Source of the DNA: Calditerrivibrio nitroreducens DSM 19672
GTDB lineage: Bacteria > Chrysiogenota > Deferribacteres > Deferribacterales > Calditerrivibrionaceae
Assembly: GCF_000183405.1 (NCBI RefSeq)
Contig: NC_014758.1
Coordinates: 62,001 to 126,000 of the forward strand
Direction of reading: 5' to 3'
Length of the DNA stretch: 64,000 nucleotides
Shown here: positions 34,961-45,100 of the stretch, one piece after another
How positions within the stretch are numbered: the stretch's first letter is position 1
Layout: every line of letters starts with the position of its first letter
Notes under the pieces: generated by a model
Databases searched by the model: none
What the model was told of the DNA's origin: nothing
What the model saw: only the letters and a program-made list of their open reading frames with translations
Translations under genes and position numbers: made by a program

Positions 34961-34966
34961 TATAAT
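34961..34966 (+). promoter_or_regulatory. -10 box upstream of recA
   Basis: TATAAT at 34961-34966, 33 bases before the recA ATG, with TG directly before it. No good -35 box is seen at standard spacing (region is T-rich). I could not identify a LexA-type palindrome nearby. Confidence 0.45.
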
Positions 34967-34999
34967 ATTTTAATTCAGAATTAGGTTAGGAGGAACATT

Positions 35000-36001
35000 A
35001 TGGACAATGAGAAATTAAAAGCCCTTGATGCTGCCCTTAGCAAGATAGAAAAAGATTTTGGCAAAGGGGCTGTAATGAAATTAGGTGATAAAGCGATTGA
35101 AAAACCACCTGTTATCCCCACCGGTATACTCACACTGGATGCGGCGTTGGGGGTTGGGGGTATTCCTCGGGGTAGAATTATTGAAATATTTGGCAGTGAG
35201 TCTAGTGGTAAGACGACAGTTGCGTTTCATATGATAGCCGAAGCACAAAAACTGGGTGGTATAGCCGCCTTTATAGATGCCGAACACGCAATGGATCCTG
35301 TTTATGCAAAGGCTATAGGGGTTGATGTGGATAATCTTTTTGTAAGTCAGCCGGACAACGGAGAAGCAGCCCTTGAGATTGCCGAAACTCTTGTGAGGAG
35401 TGGAGCTATCGATATCATAGTGATAGACTCTGTGGCAGCCCTTACCCCTAAAGCGGAGATAGAAGGGGATATGGGGGATTCTTTTATGGGTCTTCAGGCA
35501 CGACTTATGAGTCAGGCATTGAGAAAGCTTACAGCAATTGTGAATAAATCCAAGACAGCCCTTGTGTTTATAAACCAAACAAGACAAAAGATAGGAATAT
35601 CATACGGAAACCCTGAGACAACTACTGGTGGTAATGCACTGAAGTTTTACGCCACAATTAGAATTGAAGTTAAAAGATCGGGTCATTTAAAAGATAAAGA
35701 GGAGAATGTGGGAAGTGAAACTGTGGCAAAAGTTGTCAAAAATAAAGTAGCACCACCTTTTAAGCAGGCTAAATTTGATATTTTATATGGTACAGGTGTA
35801 TCCAAGGAAGGGATATTGATAGATCTGGGTGTTGAAGAGGGATTAATAGGGAAGTCAGGAGCCTGGTTTAGCTATAAGGATACCAAGATTGGGCAGGGGA
35901 AAGAGAACGCCAGACAGTACCTCAAAGATAATCCGGAAATTATGAAAGAGATTGAATTGGAGATACGAAAAAAACTTGGTTTACCATTGGTGGAAAACTA
36001 A
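35000..36001 (+). CDS. recA: recombinase RecA
   Basis: DNA strand exchange and SOS co-protease, 333 residues. Walker A is GSESSGKTT (about 65-73), and DNA-binding loops and ATP contacts are seen in [26 protein letters not shown] and NQTRQKIG. The acidic C-terminal tail typical of many RecA proteins is short. AGGAGG gives a strong ribosome binding site. A clear terminator follows (36045-36070), so recX, two genes on, is not in a simple recA-recX operon. Confidence 0.98.
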   Translation: MDNEKLKALDAALSKIEKDFGKGAVMKLGDKAIEKPPVIPTGILTLDAALGVGGIPRGRIIEIFGSESSGKTTVAFHMIAEAQKLGGIAAFIDAEHAMDPVYAKAIGVDVDNLFVSQPDNGEAALEIAETLVRSGAIDIIVIDSVAALTPKAEIEGDMGDSFMGLQARLMSQALRKLTAIVNKSKTALVFINQTRQKIGISYGNPETTTGGNALKFYATIRIEVKRSGHLKDKEENVGSETVAKVVKNKVAPPFKQAKFDILYGTGVSKEGILIDLGVEEGLIGKSGAWFSYKDTKIGQGKENARQYLKDNPEIMKEIELEIRKKLGLPLVEN

Positions 36002-36044
36002 TCGGGATATCAAAAGACTCATAAGGTTGCTAATCCGATTTTCC

Positions 36045-36070
36045 AATGAGGGTGGGACTCCACCCTCATT
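36045..36070 (+). terminator. intrinsic terminator after recA
   Basis: AATGAGGGTGG (36045-36055) and CCACCCTCATT (36060-36070), 11 perfect pairs over a 4-base loop, followed by TTAGTTAATT. Confidence 0.85.
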
Positions 36071-36101
36071 TTAGTTAATTATAAAAGTTATGGAGGATAG
36101 T

Positions 36102-37202
36102 GTGATCGATGATATATTAAAACTTGCTTTTACTAAAAAAGCATCGGATATCCATATAAAGGCAGGGAAAAATCCCATATTTAGAATAAATGGGCAGCTT
36201 ATCCCATCCATCGATTTTCCAAGATTAACACCGGAGGATACTCTAAAAATTGCCGGAATGGTAATGAGTAACCATGTAAAGGCAAAATTTAAGGAGCAGT
36301 ATGAGGCTGATTTCTCATATAGCGTGTCAGGTTTTGCAAGATTCAGGGTAAACGCTTATATTCAAAGGGGTACAGTGGCTTTAGTATTTAGAGTAATACC
36401 TCATGAGATACCATCTCTTGATAGTCTTGGTCTACCCAAGGTAATATCTAAGATTGCGGAAGAACAGAGAGGGTTGATACTTGTAACAGGTACAACAGGT
36501 AGTGGTAAGTCGACCACCCTTGCTGGGATGATAGATTATATAAATACCAACGATGATGTGAATATCATCACAATTGAAGACCCTATAGAGTTTTTACATA
36601 AAGATAAAAAATCGATTATTTCCCAGCGGGAAATAGGTACAGATACCCTCTCATTTGCAGAAGCTCTAAAGAGATCTCTTCGTCAGGATCCTGATGTGAT
36701 ATTGGTGGGTGAGATGAGGGATCTTGAAACTATTGAGACTGCCCTACATGCAGCAGAAACTGGGCACCTTGTTATGAGTACACTTCATACATTAGATGCT
36801 CCAGAAACTATCAACAGGATCATTTCAATATTTCCACCATACCACCAGAAGCAGGTTAGAATACAGCTTGCTTCAGTATTGAGAGCTATAATATCTATGA
36901 GATTAGTACAGAAAAAGGATGGCACCGGTAGGGTTCCTGCGGTGGAAGTGATGATAAACACCGCAACGATAAAAGAGTGTATAATAGACAAAGATAAAAC
37001 TCAAATGATCAATGATTATATCGAACAGGGAAAATCTGTATACGGTAGCCAGAGCTTTGACCAGTCTTTGTATGATCTCTACAAAGCTGATCTCGTAACG
37101 CTTGAGGAAGCTCTTAAATATGTCAAAAGACCTGACGATTTTAAGCTCAAAATTAAAGGTATTAGTAGCTCTTCAGATACCTGGGGTGTGGATGATAGAT
37201 GA
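36102..37202 (+). CDS. pilT: twitching motility ATPase PilT
   Basis: Hexameric ATPase that retracts type IV pili, about 366 residues. It has an N-terminal PAS-like domain (ASDIHIKAG), Walker A GTTGSGKSTT, the Asp box DPIEFLH, Walker B PDVILVGEMRD and the His box HLVMSTLHT. I prefer the GTG at 36102, which has GGAGG at spacing 5 and gives MIDDILKLAF; an ATG at 36090 is the alternative. It overlaps recX by 11 bases. No other pil genes are in the window. Confidence 0.95.
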   Translation: MIDDILKLAFTKKASDIHIKAGKNPIFRINGQLIPSIDFPRLTPEDTLKIAGMVMSNHVKAKFKEQYEADFSYSVSGFARFRVNAYIQRGTVALVFRVIPHEIPSLDSLGLPKVISKIAEEQRGLILVTGTTGSGKSTTLAGMIDYINTNDDVNIITIEDPIEFLHKDKKSIISQREIGTDTLSFAEALKRSLRQDPDVILVGEMRDLETIETALHAAETGHLVMSTLHTLDAPETINRIISIFPPYHQKQVRIQLASVLRAIISMRLVQKKDGTGRVPAVEVMINTATIKECIIDKDKTQMINDYIEQGKSVYGSQSFDQSLYDLYKADLVTLEEALKYVKRPDDFKLKIKGISSSSDTWGVDDR

Positions 37203-37632
37203 TATATTAAAGTATGCCCTAAGACTACTCAGTAAAAAGGATTATTTTGAGTCTGAAATACGAAATAAGTTAGTTAAAAAGTTTGAAGATAATGATGGAG
37301 TGGAAGAGGTAATAAAAAAATTGAAGGATTTAAAATATATAGATGATAATAGGGTATCTGAGCAGTTTATAAAGTCTCAACTTAGAAAAGGGTATGGTCA
37401 ATATTTGATAAAGAAAAAGTTGATGGAAAAAGGGGTGGTTATCTCAATCTCAGAGATCGGTGCATACCTTTCAGAAGAGGAGGATTTAAAAAGGAAGATA
37501 GCAGAAAAATTGCATAAATATCATAATGATTATGAGAAGACAGTTGCTTATTTTTATAGAAAAGGTTATCCTTATAGTCTTATCAAAAGGCTGATATCGG
37601 AGGTAATAGAGGATGAAGGTTATATTTCTTAA
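37192..37632 (+). CDS. recX: regulatory protein RecX
   Basis: Modulator of RecA filaments, about 146 residues made of three-helix repeats ([49 protein letters not shown]). The start at 37192 matches the RecX N terminus; a frame extension to 37102 lies inside pilT and is not needed. It overlaps pilT by 11 bases and rplI by 20 bases, so it is expressed with pilT and the ribosomal gene rather than with recA. Confidence 0.88.
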   Translation: MIDDILKYALRLLSKKDYFESEIRNKLVKKFEDNDGVEEVIKKLKDLKYIDDNRVSEQFIKSQLRKGYGQYLIKKKLMEKGVVISISEIGAYLSEEEDLKRKIAEKLHKYHNDYEKTVAYFYRKGYPYSLIKRLISEVIEDEGYIS

Positions 37633-38059
37633 AGATGTTAAAAATGTTGCAAAAGCTGGAGAGATAAAAGAGGTAAAAGAGGGGTACGCAAGAAATTTTC
37701 TTTTTAAAAATAATCTGGCGATAGAAGCCACCGAAGCAAATCTAAATAATTTAAAAAGAAAAAAAGAGCAGGAAGCTCTTGCGGAGAAGAATAAGATTGA
37801 AGAGGCAAAAAAGGTTGCGGAAAAATTAAATGGTACAAACCTCATCTTGAAAAGGAAAGCTGGTGAAAAGGGGAGACTTTTTGGTGCCATCACCAATACG
37901 GAAATAGCTGAAGAGCTGGAGAAAATAGGCATAACCATAGATAAGAAGCATATAGATTTGAAAAATCCTATTAAAGAATTGGGTGAATATAAGATTAAAG
38001 TGAATCTATACAAAGAGATAAAAGGGGAGTTTACTCTAAAGGTTGATGAGCAGCAATAA
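37613..38059 (+). CDS. rplI: 50S ribosomal protein L9
   Basis: Primary rRNA-binding protein of 148 residues. The N-terminal domain has [19 protein letters not shown] and the [16 protein letters not shown] motif, and the central lysine-rich helix and C-terminal domain ([16 protein letters not shown]) are normal. It overlaps recX by 20 bases and dnaB by about 14 bases. rplI next to dnaB is a common order; rpsR and rpsF, often upstream, are replaced here by recX. Confidence 0.97.
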   Translation: MKVIFLKDVKNVAKAGEIKEVKEGYARNFLFKNNLAIEATEANLNNLKRKKEQEALAEKNKIEEAKKVAEKLNGTNLILKRKAGEKGRLFGAITNTEIAEELEKIGITIDKKHIDLKNPIKELGEYKIKVNLYKEIKGEFTLKVDEQQ

Positions 38060-39377
38060 CTTTAAGACATTACCCCATAGTGTTGAAGCCGAACAGGCTG
38101 TTATAGCATCGATATTAATTGATAGTAGATCTCTGGATAGGATTATACATATCATAAATGTAGATGATTTTTATATTCCCTACAATAGGTTGCTAATGCA
38201 GAAGATGTTTGAATTGCATGAGGAAGGTAGGGCAATAGATCTGGTGACTTTAGCAGAAAGATTGATTACTGAGAATCTAATCGAAAAGGCTGGTGGTATG
38301 GAATATATCTCAGCCTTAGTGAATATATTGCCAAACGCCGCCAATGTTGTGCACTATGCAAATATTGTGAGGGAAAAAAGCCTCCAGAGGAAACTAATCG
38401 AACGGTCTGTGGAAATATCTGAAATGGCTTATGGTTATACCGGGGATCTGAATGAGCTTCTGGATGAAGCAGAGAGGAAGATATTCGCGATTGCGGAATC
38501 CAGAATTAGAGGGGATATAAAACCGATAGGTAATATTATAAGTCATACCTTTGAAATTATAGAATCGTTGTATCATAGACAGGGGCAGATCACCGGAACC
38601 CCCACTGGATTTGTTGATTTAGATAGAATTACCAATGGGCTTCAGAAATCGGATCTTATCATTGTGGCGGGTAGACCCGCAATGGGTAAAACTGCATTTG
38701 CCCTCAATATAGCTCTTAATGCTTGTGTAAAATACAATAAAGTGATTGCGATGTTTTCCCTTGAAATGTCTTCTGGTCAGCTTGTGCAGAGGCTTTTATC
38801 TGCGGAAGCAAATATCGAGTCCCAAAAATTGAGAAATGGTAGACTTTCCATGGATGAGTGGCAGAGGTTGGCTTCTGTGGCTGGAGAACTCAATGAGATA
38901 CAATTTTACATTGATGATACCCCTGCCATATCCGTTACGGAGGTGAGGGCAAAATCCAGAAGGATAAAAAGGGAAAAGGGGCTTGATCTTGTTATAATAG
39001 ATTATCTTCAGCTTATGAGTAGCAACAAAGGAGAAAGTAGAGAGCAACAGATCTCCGAGATTTCCAGATCTCTTAAAGCTCTTGCCAAGGAGCTAGATGT
39101 GCCGGTGATTGCACTTTCTCAGCTTAATAGAAGTGTAGAAAATAGGCAGGACAAAAGGCCTGTACCATCAGATTTAAGGGAGTCTGGTGCCATTGAACAG
39201 GATGCTGACATCATAATATTCCTCTACAGAGATGAGGTTTATAATAAAGATACGAAAAAACCTGGTGTGGCGGAGATAATAATAGCCAAACATAGAAATG
39301 GTCCCACAGGAACAGTGGAGCTTGCTTTCCTTAAAGAATTTACAAAATTTGCCAACCTTGAGCATTCAGCTGTATAA
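38046..39377 (+). CDS. dnaB: replicative DNA helicase DnaB
   Basis: Hexameric 5'-3' helicase at the replication fork, about 443 residues. The N-terminal DnaB domain has [18 protein letters not shown]. The RecA-fold C-terminal domain has Walker [14 protein letters not shown], Walker [11 protein letters not shown] and the [23 protein letters not shown] stretch (described by its RecA-like R-finger region). No intein is present. Start at ATG 38046; a TTG one codon earlier is possible. Overlaps rplI. Confidence 0.97.
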   Translation: MSSNNFKTLPHSVEAEQAVIASILIDSRSLDRIIHIINVDDFYIPYNRLLMQKMFELHEEGRAIDLVTLAERLITENLIEKAGGMEYISALVNILPNAANVVHYANIVREKSLQRKLIERSVEISEMAYGYTGDLNELLDEAERKIFAIAESRIRGDIKPIGNIISHTFEIIESLYHRQGQITGTPTGFVDLDRITNGLQKSDLIIVAGRPAMGKTAFALNIALNACVKYNKVIAMFSLEMSSGQLVQRLLSAEANIESQKLRNGRLSMDEWQRLASVAGELNEIQFYIDDTPAISVTEVRAKSRRIKREKGLDLVIIDYLQLMSSNKGESREQQISEISRSLKALAKELDVPVIALSQLNRSVENRQDKRPVPSDLRESGAIEQDADIIIFLYRDEVYNKDTKKPGVAEIIIAKHRNGPTGTVELAFLKEFTKFANLEHSAV

Positions 39378-39397
39378 AAAAAAATACAGTTTTCTTT
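39370..39397 (+). terminator. weak terminator overlapping the dnaB stop
   Basis: CTGTAT (39370-39375) and ATACAG (39384-39389) form a 6-bp stem over a loop of eight A, then TTTTCTTT. The stem includes the first base of the dnaB stop codon. Confidence 0.5.
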
Positions 39398-39460
39398 GAA
39401 AAATGTAAAATTTTTATTACAATTTTTTTTGTATATGCTATCAGATATAGATTTTATTCT

Positions 39461-39476
39461 TGGCATACTATTTGCT
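39461..39476 (+). promoter_or_regulatory. candidate sigma-54 (-24/-12) promoter for lpxC
   Basis: TGGCAT-N5-TTGCT with GG at 39462-39463 and GC at 39474-39475, exactly 10 bases between them as sigma-54 requires. Predicted transcription start is near 39487, only about 2 bases before the lpxC ATG. No sigma-70 -35 box of quality lies nearby. No enhancer site was identified. Confidence 0.5.
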
Positions 39477-39488
39477 TCTTAAAAAAAC

Positions 39489-40418
39489 ATGAAAAATTAT
39501 GGTGCTTATCAAACAACAATTTGTTCTGAAATAAGATTCTCCGGGATCGGTTTGCATTCTGGTAAAGAGATCCATGTGAGAGTACACCCCGCCCCTGCAG
39601 ATTTTGGTGTAAGGTTTAAAAGGGGTGATGTACTTAATTCTGAAAGCGTTAAGGTTTCTCCTTTCAGTGTATTGTCCACACAGCTTGCCACTTCAATAAA
39701 ATGTGGTGAATTACCTATAAGTACTATAGAGCATATTTCAGCTGCCTTTTATGGTATGGGGGTGGATAATGTCCTGGTGGAGGTTTTTGGTGCTGAGATC
39801 CCAATATTAGATGGTAGCGCCCTTCCATTTGTAAATATGATAAATGAAGTGGGGATAAAGACCCTTACAAGAAAAAGAAAATACCTGAAAATAAATAGAA
39901 AGATTGTAATTGAAAAAGATGGGAAGCTAATTGAAATGCTTCCTTCAAGATTTATGAAAATTACCACCCACATAGATTTTGACAACCCTTTTATCGGATA
40001 CCAAAAAGCTTTTGTGAATATTACACCTGAAACATTTGCAAAAGAGCTGGCTCCGGCAAGGACATTCGGTTTCAAAAAGGATGTTGATCAGCTATGGTCT
40101 TTGGGACTTGCGAAAGGTGGGTCACTTGATAATGCAGTGGTAATCGATAATGACAAAGTATTAAATCCTGGTGGATTGAGGATGCCTGATGAACTGGTAA
40201 AACACAAGGCTCTGGATCTGCTTGGTGACCTTGCCCTGATAGGGTATAGATTCTTTGGTCACGTAAGGGCCTACAAATCGGGACATCTTATAAATAATAT
40301 CTTTGCCAGATCCCTTCTAATTTCCACCGATCTTTATAGTATCATCGAGTTGGAGGAGGAGCTGGAAGCTATAGGTTCAGATATCCCGGCCATCGAAAGA
40401 TCATTTGCCACGGCATAA
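39489..40418 (+). CDS. lpxC: UDP-3-O-acyl-N-acetylglucosamine deacetylase
   Basis: Zinc deacetylase committing UDP-acyl-GlcNAc to lipid A, 309 residues. It has SGIGLHSGKEI at the N terminus, the zinc histidine in TIEHISAAFYG, DGSALPFV, and HKALDLLGDL with GHVRAYKSGH in the C-terminal half. It shows that the cell has a lipopolysaccharide outer membrane. There is no Shine-Dalgarno sequence (the upstream bases are C followed by A-run), consistent with a very short leader. It stands apart from other lpx genes. Confidence 0.96.
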   Translation: MKNYGAYQTTICSEIRFSGIGLHSGKEIHVRVHPAPADFGVRFKRGDVLNSESVKVSPFSVLSTQLATSIKCGELPISTIEHISAAFYGMGVDNVLVEVFGAEIPILDGSALPFVNMINEVGIKTLTRKRKYLKINRKIVIEKDGKLIEMLPSRFMKITTHIDFDNPFIGYQKAFVNITPETFAKELAPARTFGFKKDVDQLWSLGLAKGGSLDNAVVIDNDKVLNPGGLRMPDELVKHKALDLLGDLALIGYRFFGHVRAYKSGHLINNIFARSLLISTDLYSIIELEEELEAIGSDIPAIERSFATA

Positions 40419-40448
40419 CAGTTGTCTTTGGAATAATACCGCCAATTA

Positions 40449-40895
40449 TCACTGTATATTTCTTTTCTTGAAGAATATTTTTTGTATGGCTATTATCACA
40501 CCTATTGCCATAATAAATCGGATTCCAAAGAGTATAAATCCATTAGCCCCAACCGCAACGAAAATCAGCGTATCCTCTATAACCGCATGACATATGGATA
40601 GAAATATGGCTGATAGAATGGTATCCTGTTTGCTCATTTTGTTTTCCATTGCGTTTTTGATCAAAATTCCGGCACCATAGGTTATACCAAGTATAAAACC
40701 GACAATCATCGTAATAGATGCATTTGTGGATATACCGATTGCTTCAATTGGTGATTTGGCATACCGCTGAGTTAGTTCAAATAGTTTTGATTTTTCATAA
40801 AATTCATAAATAATCATCAAAGCTACTATGACGATGAAAAGCTTTGCACTCAAAAGAAGAGCAGAATGTAAAGATGACAGAATATTTATATCCAT
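40449..40895 (-). CDS. Gate-domain (nucleoside recognition) membrane protein, second half
   Basis: Membrane protein of 148 residues with about four hydrophobic segments. It resembles the 'nucleoside recognition' Gate domain found in nucleoside transporters and in SpmA/SpmB. Key stretches are NASITMIVGFILGITYGAGILIKNA and CHAVIEDTLIFVAVGANGF, similar to motifs in the preceding gene. It overlaps the preceding gene by 10 bases; the two probably form one heteromeric transporter. Substrate unknown. Confidence 0.75.
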   Translation of the reverse strand: MDINILSSLHSALLLSAKLFIVIVALMIIYEFYEKSKLFELTQRYAKSPIEAIGISTNASITMIVGFILGITYGAGILIKNAMENKMSKQDTILSAIFLSICHAVIEDTLIFVAVGANGFILFGIRFIMAIGVIIAIQKIFFKKRNIQ

Positions 40896-41305
40896 ACTAA
40901 ATTTAATACCCCCGCAGCTATTAATGCACCTACTATTCTTACAAAAAGAATTAAAACTCCATTTGCACCTGCCCTTGATAACACAGCAGTTTCAATAAAT
41001 AGATTATGGGCCAGCCCCAGAAAAAGTCCGGCTATAGTCATCTCTTTGGTATTTAAATGAAGTGGTACAAGAGCAGCAATGGCAGCATACATATTTAATG
41101 TCATTCCGGATATTATTCCTATGGCAGCTTCACCGGGAAGCCCAATTAATTTCATTATGGGGGAGCATATAAGACCTATTTTGGCAAGAAGACCACTTTG
41201 TTTTAGAATATCGACGAGTATATAAAGGGGGAAGGTGTAAATTATCATTTTATAACTTACCTTCACCCCATTTTTAAATCCAGATGATAAGGTGTTTAAA
41301 AACAT
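40886..41305 (-). CDS. Gate-domain (nucleoside recognition) membrane protein, first half
   Basis: Membrane protein of 139 residues with about four hydrophobic segments. It has the Gate-type GEAAIGIISGMTLNMYAAIAAL and LAHNLFIETAVLSRAGANG stretches, which mirror those of the downstream partner. Split Gate pairs occur as SpmA/SpmB in spore formers and as uncharacterised pairs in Gram-negative anaerobes. It begins one base before thiD ends on the same strand. Function unknown; probably a small-solute transporter. Confidence 0.75.
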   Translation of the reverse strand: MFLNTLSSGFKNGVKVSYKMIIYTFPLYILVDILKQSGLLAKIGLICSPIMKLIGLPGEAAIGIISGMTLNMYAAIAALVPLHLNTKEMTIAGLFLGLAHNLFIETAVLSRAGANGVLILFVRIVGALIAAGVLNLVWI

Positions 41306-41306
41306 A

Positions 41307-42098
41307 TCAGAAGAGAAAGAAATGTTTTAAAGGACCGTGACCCCGACCGATATTCATATCTGCGGCGTGTAGTATGGCATTATACACGTAACTTTTGGCA
41401 AGTAATACCGAAGTGAAAAAATCGTATCCCTTTGCAATATTGACTGCCAATGTGGAGGCCATCGTGCATCCTGTACCATGTGTATTTTTAGTGTCTATAC
41501 GTTGCATGGAAAATACCTCCAGATCTTCTCCATCGTAAGCCACGTCATAGGTGTATTCCCCATCCAGATGACCACCTTTTAATAAAACATTTTTGCAGCC
41601 CAATTTTTTTAATTCTACCGCTGCAGATTTCATATCTTCAAGGGTTTCTATTTTACCGATCCCTAATAAAACTTTGGCTTCTTCAATATTAGGGGTTATA
41701 GCGTAGGCAAGGGGGATAAGTTCATTTTTTAATTTATCTATTGCCGAATCCTGTAATAGTTTGCTACCACCTTTTGCCACCATTACTGGATCCACCACCA
41801 GTTTTTCAACCGCATATTTTTTCATCCTGTCCACCACCACTTCAATGATTTCTGACGAAGATAGCATCCCAGTTTTTACAGCAGATACATCGAAATCGTT
41901 GAATATAGAATCTATCTGACTATATATTATTGAAAGTGGCAGATCAAATATGTCTGTTACCCCAAGGGTGTTTTGGGCGGTGATGGAAGTGATGGCGGTA
42001 AGCCCATAGGCACCATTTGCTGATATGGCTTTGAGATCCGCCTGAATACCAGCCCCTGCTCCACTATCTGAACCTGCAATTGTCAAAACCTGTATCAT
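41307..42098 (-). CDS. thiD: hydroxymethylpyrimidine / phosphomethylpyrimidine kinase
   Basis: Two-step kinase of the pyrimidine branch of thiamine synthesis, 263 residues. It has the ribokinase-like fold with TIAGSDSGAGAGIQADLKAIS at the N terminus, ITAQNT, DPVMVAKGG and the anion-hole motif NTHGTGCTMAS. Length is normal. It lies 33 bases after dnaE. The thiS/thiF pair is far away, so the thiamine genes are scattered. Confidence 0.95.
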   Translation of the reverse strand: MIQVLTIAGSDSGAGAGIQADLKAISANGAYGLTAITSITAQNTLGVTDIFDLPLSIIYSQIDSIFNDFDVSAVKTGMLSSSEIIEVVVDRMKKYAVEKLVVDPVMVAKGGSKLLQDSAIDKLKNELIPLAYAITPNIEEAKVLLGIGKIETLEDMKSAAVELKKLGCKNVLLKGGHLDGEYTYDVAYDGEDLEVFSMQRIDTKNTHGTGCTMASTLAVNIAKGYDFFTSVLLAKSYVYNAILHAADMNIGRGHGPLKHFFLF

Positions 42099-42131
42099 TT
42101 ACTTACCTCCCTGAGATAGGTTATTTATTTT

Positions 42132-45100
42132 CTAATACTCCAGATCTATTTCATATCTATTTTCGCCCAAAAGGCTATCTAATTGGGAAAATAGTGCAAG
42201 GCAGGGTTTTACTTTAAGATCACTATTTACTTTCAACAGTGCTTTAAACTGACCTGCCTGCTCCAGTGCAAATTTAACGGTGGATTCCCCTTTATAGTTA
42301 TCTATTATATTTTTGAGTTTTAATACCCGATCCTCAGTAAATCCAGTGAGGTTGATTAGTATAGTGATGGATGTTATCATTTTTTCCATTGCTTCGTTTG
42401 GCTCTAATATTTCATTTGCCACTACAGATCGATTTTCACCGTTGCTACTGTATCTTCCTTTTACGATTATAATTTTATCTTCCTCTAAAATCTGTATATA
42501 TTCTTTGTAAAGGGAAGCGAATACCACTATATCGAAACTTCCCTCAAGATCCTCCAGGGTCACAAACGCCATTTTTTCGCCGGTTCTGGCGAGGTGAGTT
42601 TTGATATTTTTTATTATACCTCCCACCACAACGTCCTTTTCCTCCTCCATTAGCTCCAGTTCATTGGATCCGATGGTGAGGGTACTAAGGATATTACTGT
42701 ATGAGGATAGGGGGTGATTGGTGAGGTAAAAGCCCAAAAGCTCCTTCTCCATTTTCAGTATATCATGTTCCTGAAATTCATCAAGATCTGGGTAGTATTC
42801 TTCGGTATCGGAAATACCCAATAATTCTTCCACCGTTGTGATCCCTATCTCTCTGTTTTTCTGCTTTCTTTGCCCCTCCTCTATTGCGGCATCCAGAACA
42901 TTTAAGAGTACCTTTCTTTTTTTGCCAAACTCATCGAATACACCTGTCTTTATAAGGGATTCCACAACCCTTTTGTTTACGGTTCTTAAATCTACCCTGC
43001 TGCAAAAATCGTAGATACTTTTAAACTCACCATCTTCCCGAGCCGCTACGATAGATTCAATGGCGGAAAATCCAACATTTTTTATGGCACCAAGGCCAAA
43101 TCGGATGGAGTTTTCATCTATGATGAAATCTTTGCTGCTCTTATTTATTGTTGGCGGTAAGACCTTGATCCCCATCCTTTTGCACTCTTCTATAAAGACC
43201 ACCACCTTTTCACCTTTGTCAAGCTCCGAAGATAAAAGCTGGGACATATATTCAACAGGGTAGTGGGCCTTAAGGTAAGCCGTTTGATACGATATCAGAG
43301 CGTATGCAGCGGAGTGACTTTTGTTGAAGCCATATTCAGCGAATTTTTCCATAAGATTGAATATCTCTTCGGCTATTTTTAGATCAAAACCTCGCTTTTT
43401 AGCCCCTTCTATCTTAAGTTCTTCGCTACCATAAAGGAAGATCTCTTTGTGTTTTTGCATCTCTTCAGGCTTTTTCTTCCCCATAGCCCTTCTGAGAAGG
43501 TCTGCACTACCAAGGCTATATCCGGCTATTACCTGTGCTATCTGCATTACCTGCTCCTGGTAGACTATTATGCCGTAGGTATCCTGAAGAATAGGCTCAA
43601 GTTCCGGAAGGAAGTAGGTGACCTTTTGCTCTCCATGCTTCCTTTTTACAAAGTCATCCAGCATACCACTCCCTATGGGGCCTGGACGGTAAAGGGCCAC
43701 AAGAGCTATGATATCTTCAAACTTATTTGGTCTCAGCTTTTTCAGTAGGTTTTTCATCCCGGCACTTTCAAGCTGGAATACTCCGGTTGTCTCGCCGTTT
43801 GATAAAAGTTCATATGTTTTTTTGTCGTTTAAGGGGATGCTATTTATATCAAAGTTGTTGTTATATCTTCTTCTTATAAGCTTTACGGTATCATCTATCA
43901 CCGTAAGGTTTTTTAGACCCAAAAAGTCGAATTTTACAAGTCCAATCTCTTCAAGGGTATTTTTTTCGTATTGTGTTAAAACTTCATCATTTTGGCCTTT
44001 ACAAAGGGGGACATATTCTATTAGCGGTTTATCTGAAATAACTATCCCTGCAGCATGCATCCCTGTTTGTCTTAGAAGCCCTTCCAGCTTTCTTGCATTG
44101 GTAAGAAGTTCTTCCCCCTTTTCTATCTGTTTTATATTTTTTTCAAGATCCGGGTCATCTTTAAGGGCTTTTTCAAGTGTCATACCGGGGGCTTCCGGGA
44201 TCATTTTAGCCACTTTGTCCACCGTTTTAAGAGGGATCTCCAGCACTCTCCCCACATCTCTGATCACACCTCTTGCCAGAAGCTGTCCGAATGTAACAAT
44301 CTGGGCGACTCTGTCATTTCCATATTTGTCGATGACGTATTTTATTACCTCATCCCTTCTATTTTTGCAGAAGTCTATATCGAAGTCTGGCATGCTTTTC
44401 CTTTCGGGGTTTAGAAATCTTTCAAAAAGGAGATTAAATTTTATGGGATCTATATCCGTAATTCCCAGTGCATAAGCCACAAGGGAACCTGCGCCGGATC
44501 CTCTACCGGGTCCAACAGGGATACCATTTTCTTTTGAATAATTGATGAAGTCCCAGACTATAAGATAGTATCCTGCATAGTTTTTTTCGATTATTACCTT
44601 TAATTCGAAATTTAACCTATCTATGTACTTTTTATGTTCATCCGCCGGGATTCTGGCTAATCTTCTGTGTAAACCTGTCCTTGCAAGGTGTTCGAAGTAG
44701 GATTCCACCGTGTACCCTTTTGGAACTTTATAATGTGGCAGGTGTAGTTTCCCCAGATCTATCGTTACGTTGCATTCTTCAGCAATTTTGAGGGTATTTA
44801 AGCAGGCTTCCGGTATTTCTGAAAAAGCCTCCCACATCTCCTCCGGTGACTTTACGTATAGCTGGTCAGAATGAAATTCAAGTTTGTCTCTGTTTGAGAT
44901 GGTGGTTTGCATCTGAATACACATAAGTATTTGATGAGCCACATGATCCCCTTTTTCAAGATAATGACAGTCGTTTGTGGCCACAATTGGTATATCGTGA
45001 TTTTTACCTATGCTGATAAGTTCCCTATTTACAATCCTCTGCTCGGGTATACCATTTTCCTGAAGTTCGAGATAGAAATTCCCCTTGCTAAGGATATCTT

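Noticed and set aside
37102-37191. N-terminal extension of RecX to 37102
   Set aside because: The added residues come from an alternative frame of pilT and match nothing in RecX; the ATG at 37192 fits the family.
36102-37230. Near-identical 5' ends of pilT and recX (both begin MIDDILK)
   Set aside because: The similarity lasts only about 8 codons and the following sequences are unrelated; I consider it coincidence or a shared start context, not a duplication.
42099-42131. CTGAGA upstream of thiD, the core of a TPP riboswitch
   Set aside because: The gap between dnaE and thiD is only 33 bases and lacks the other conserved helices of the THI element; it is a chance hexamer.
43708-44475. 255-codon open frame on the plus strand inside dnaE
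   Set aside because: It is a reverse-complement shadow of a highly conserved polymerase gene; the translation is serine/phenylalanine-rich with no family features and no ribosome binding site.
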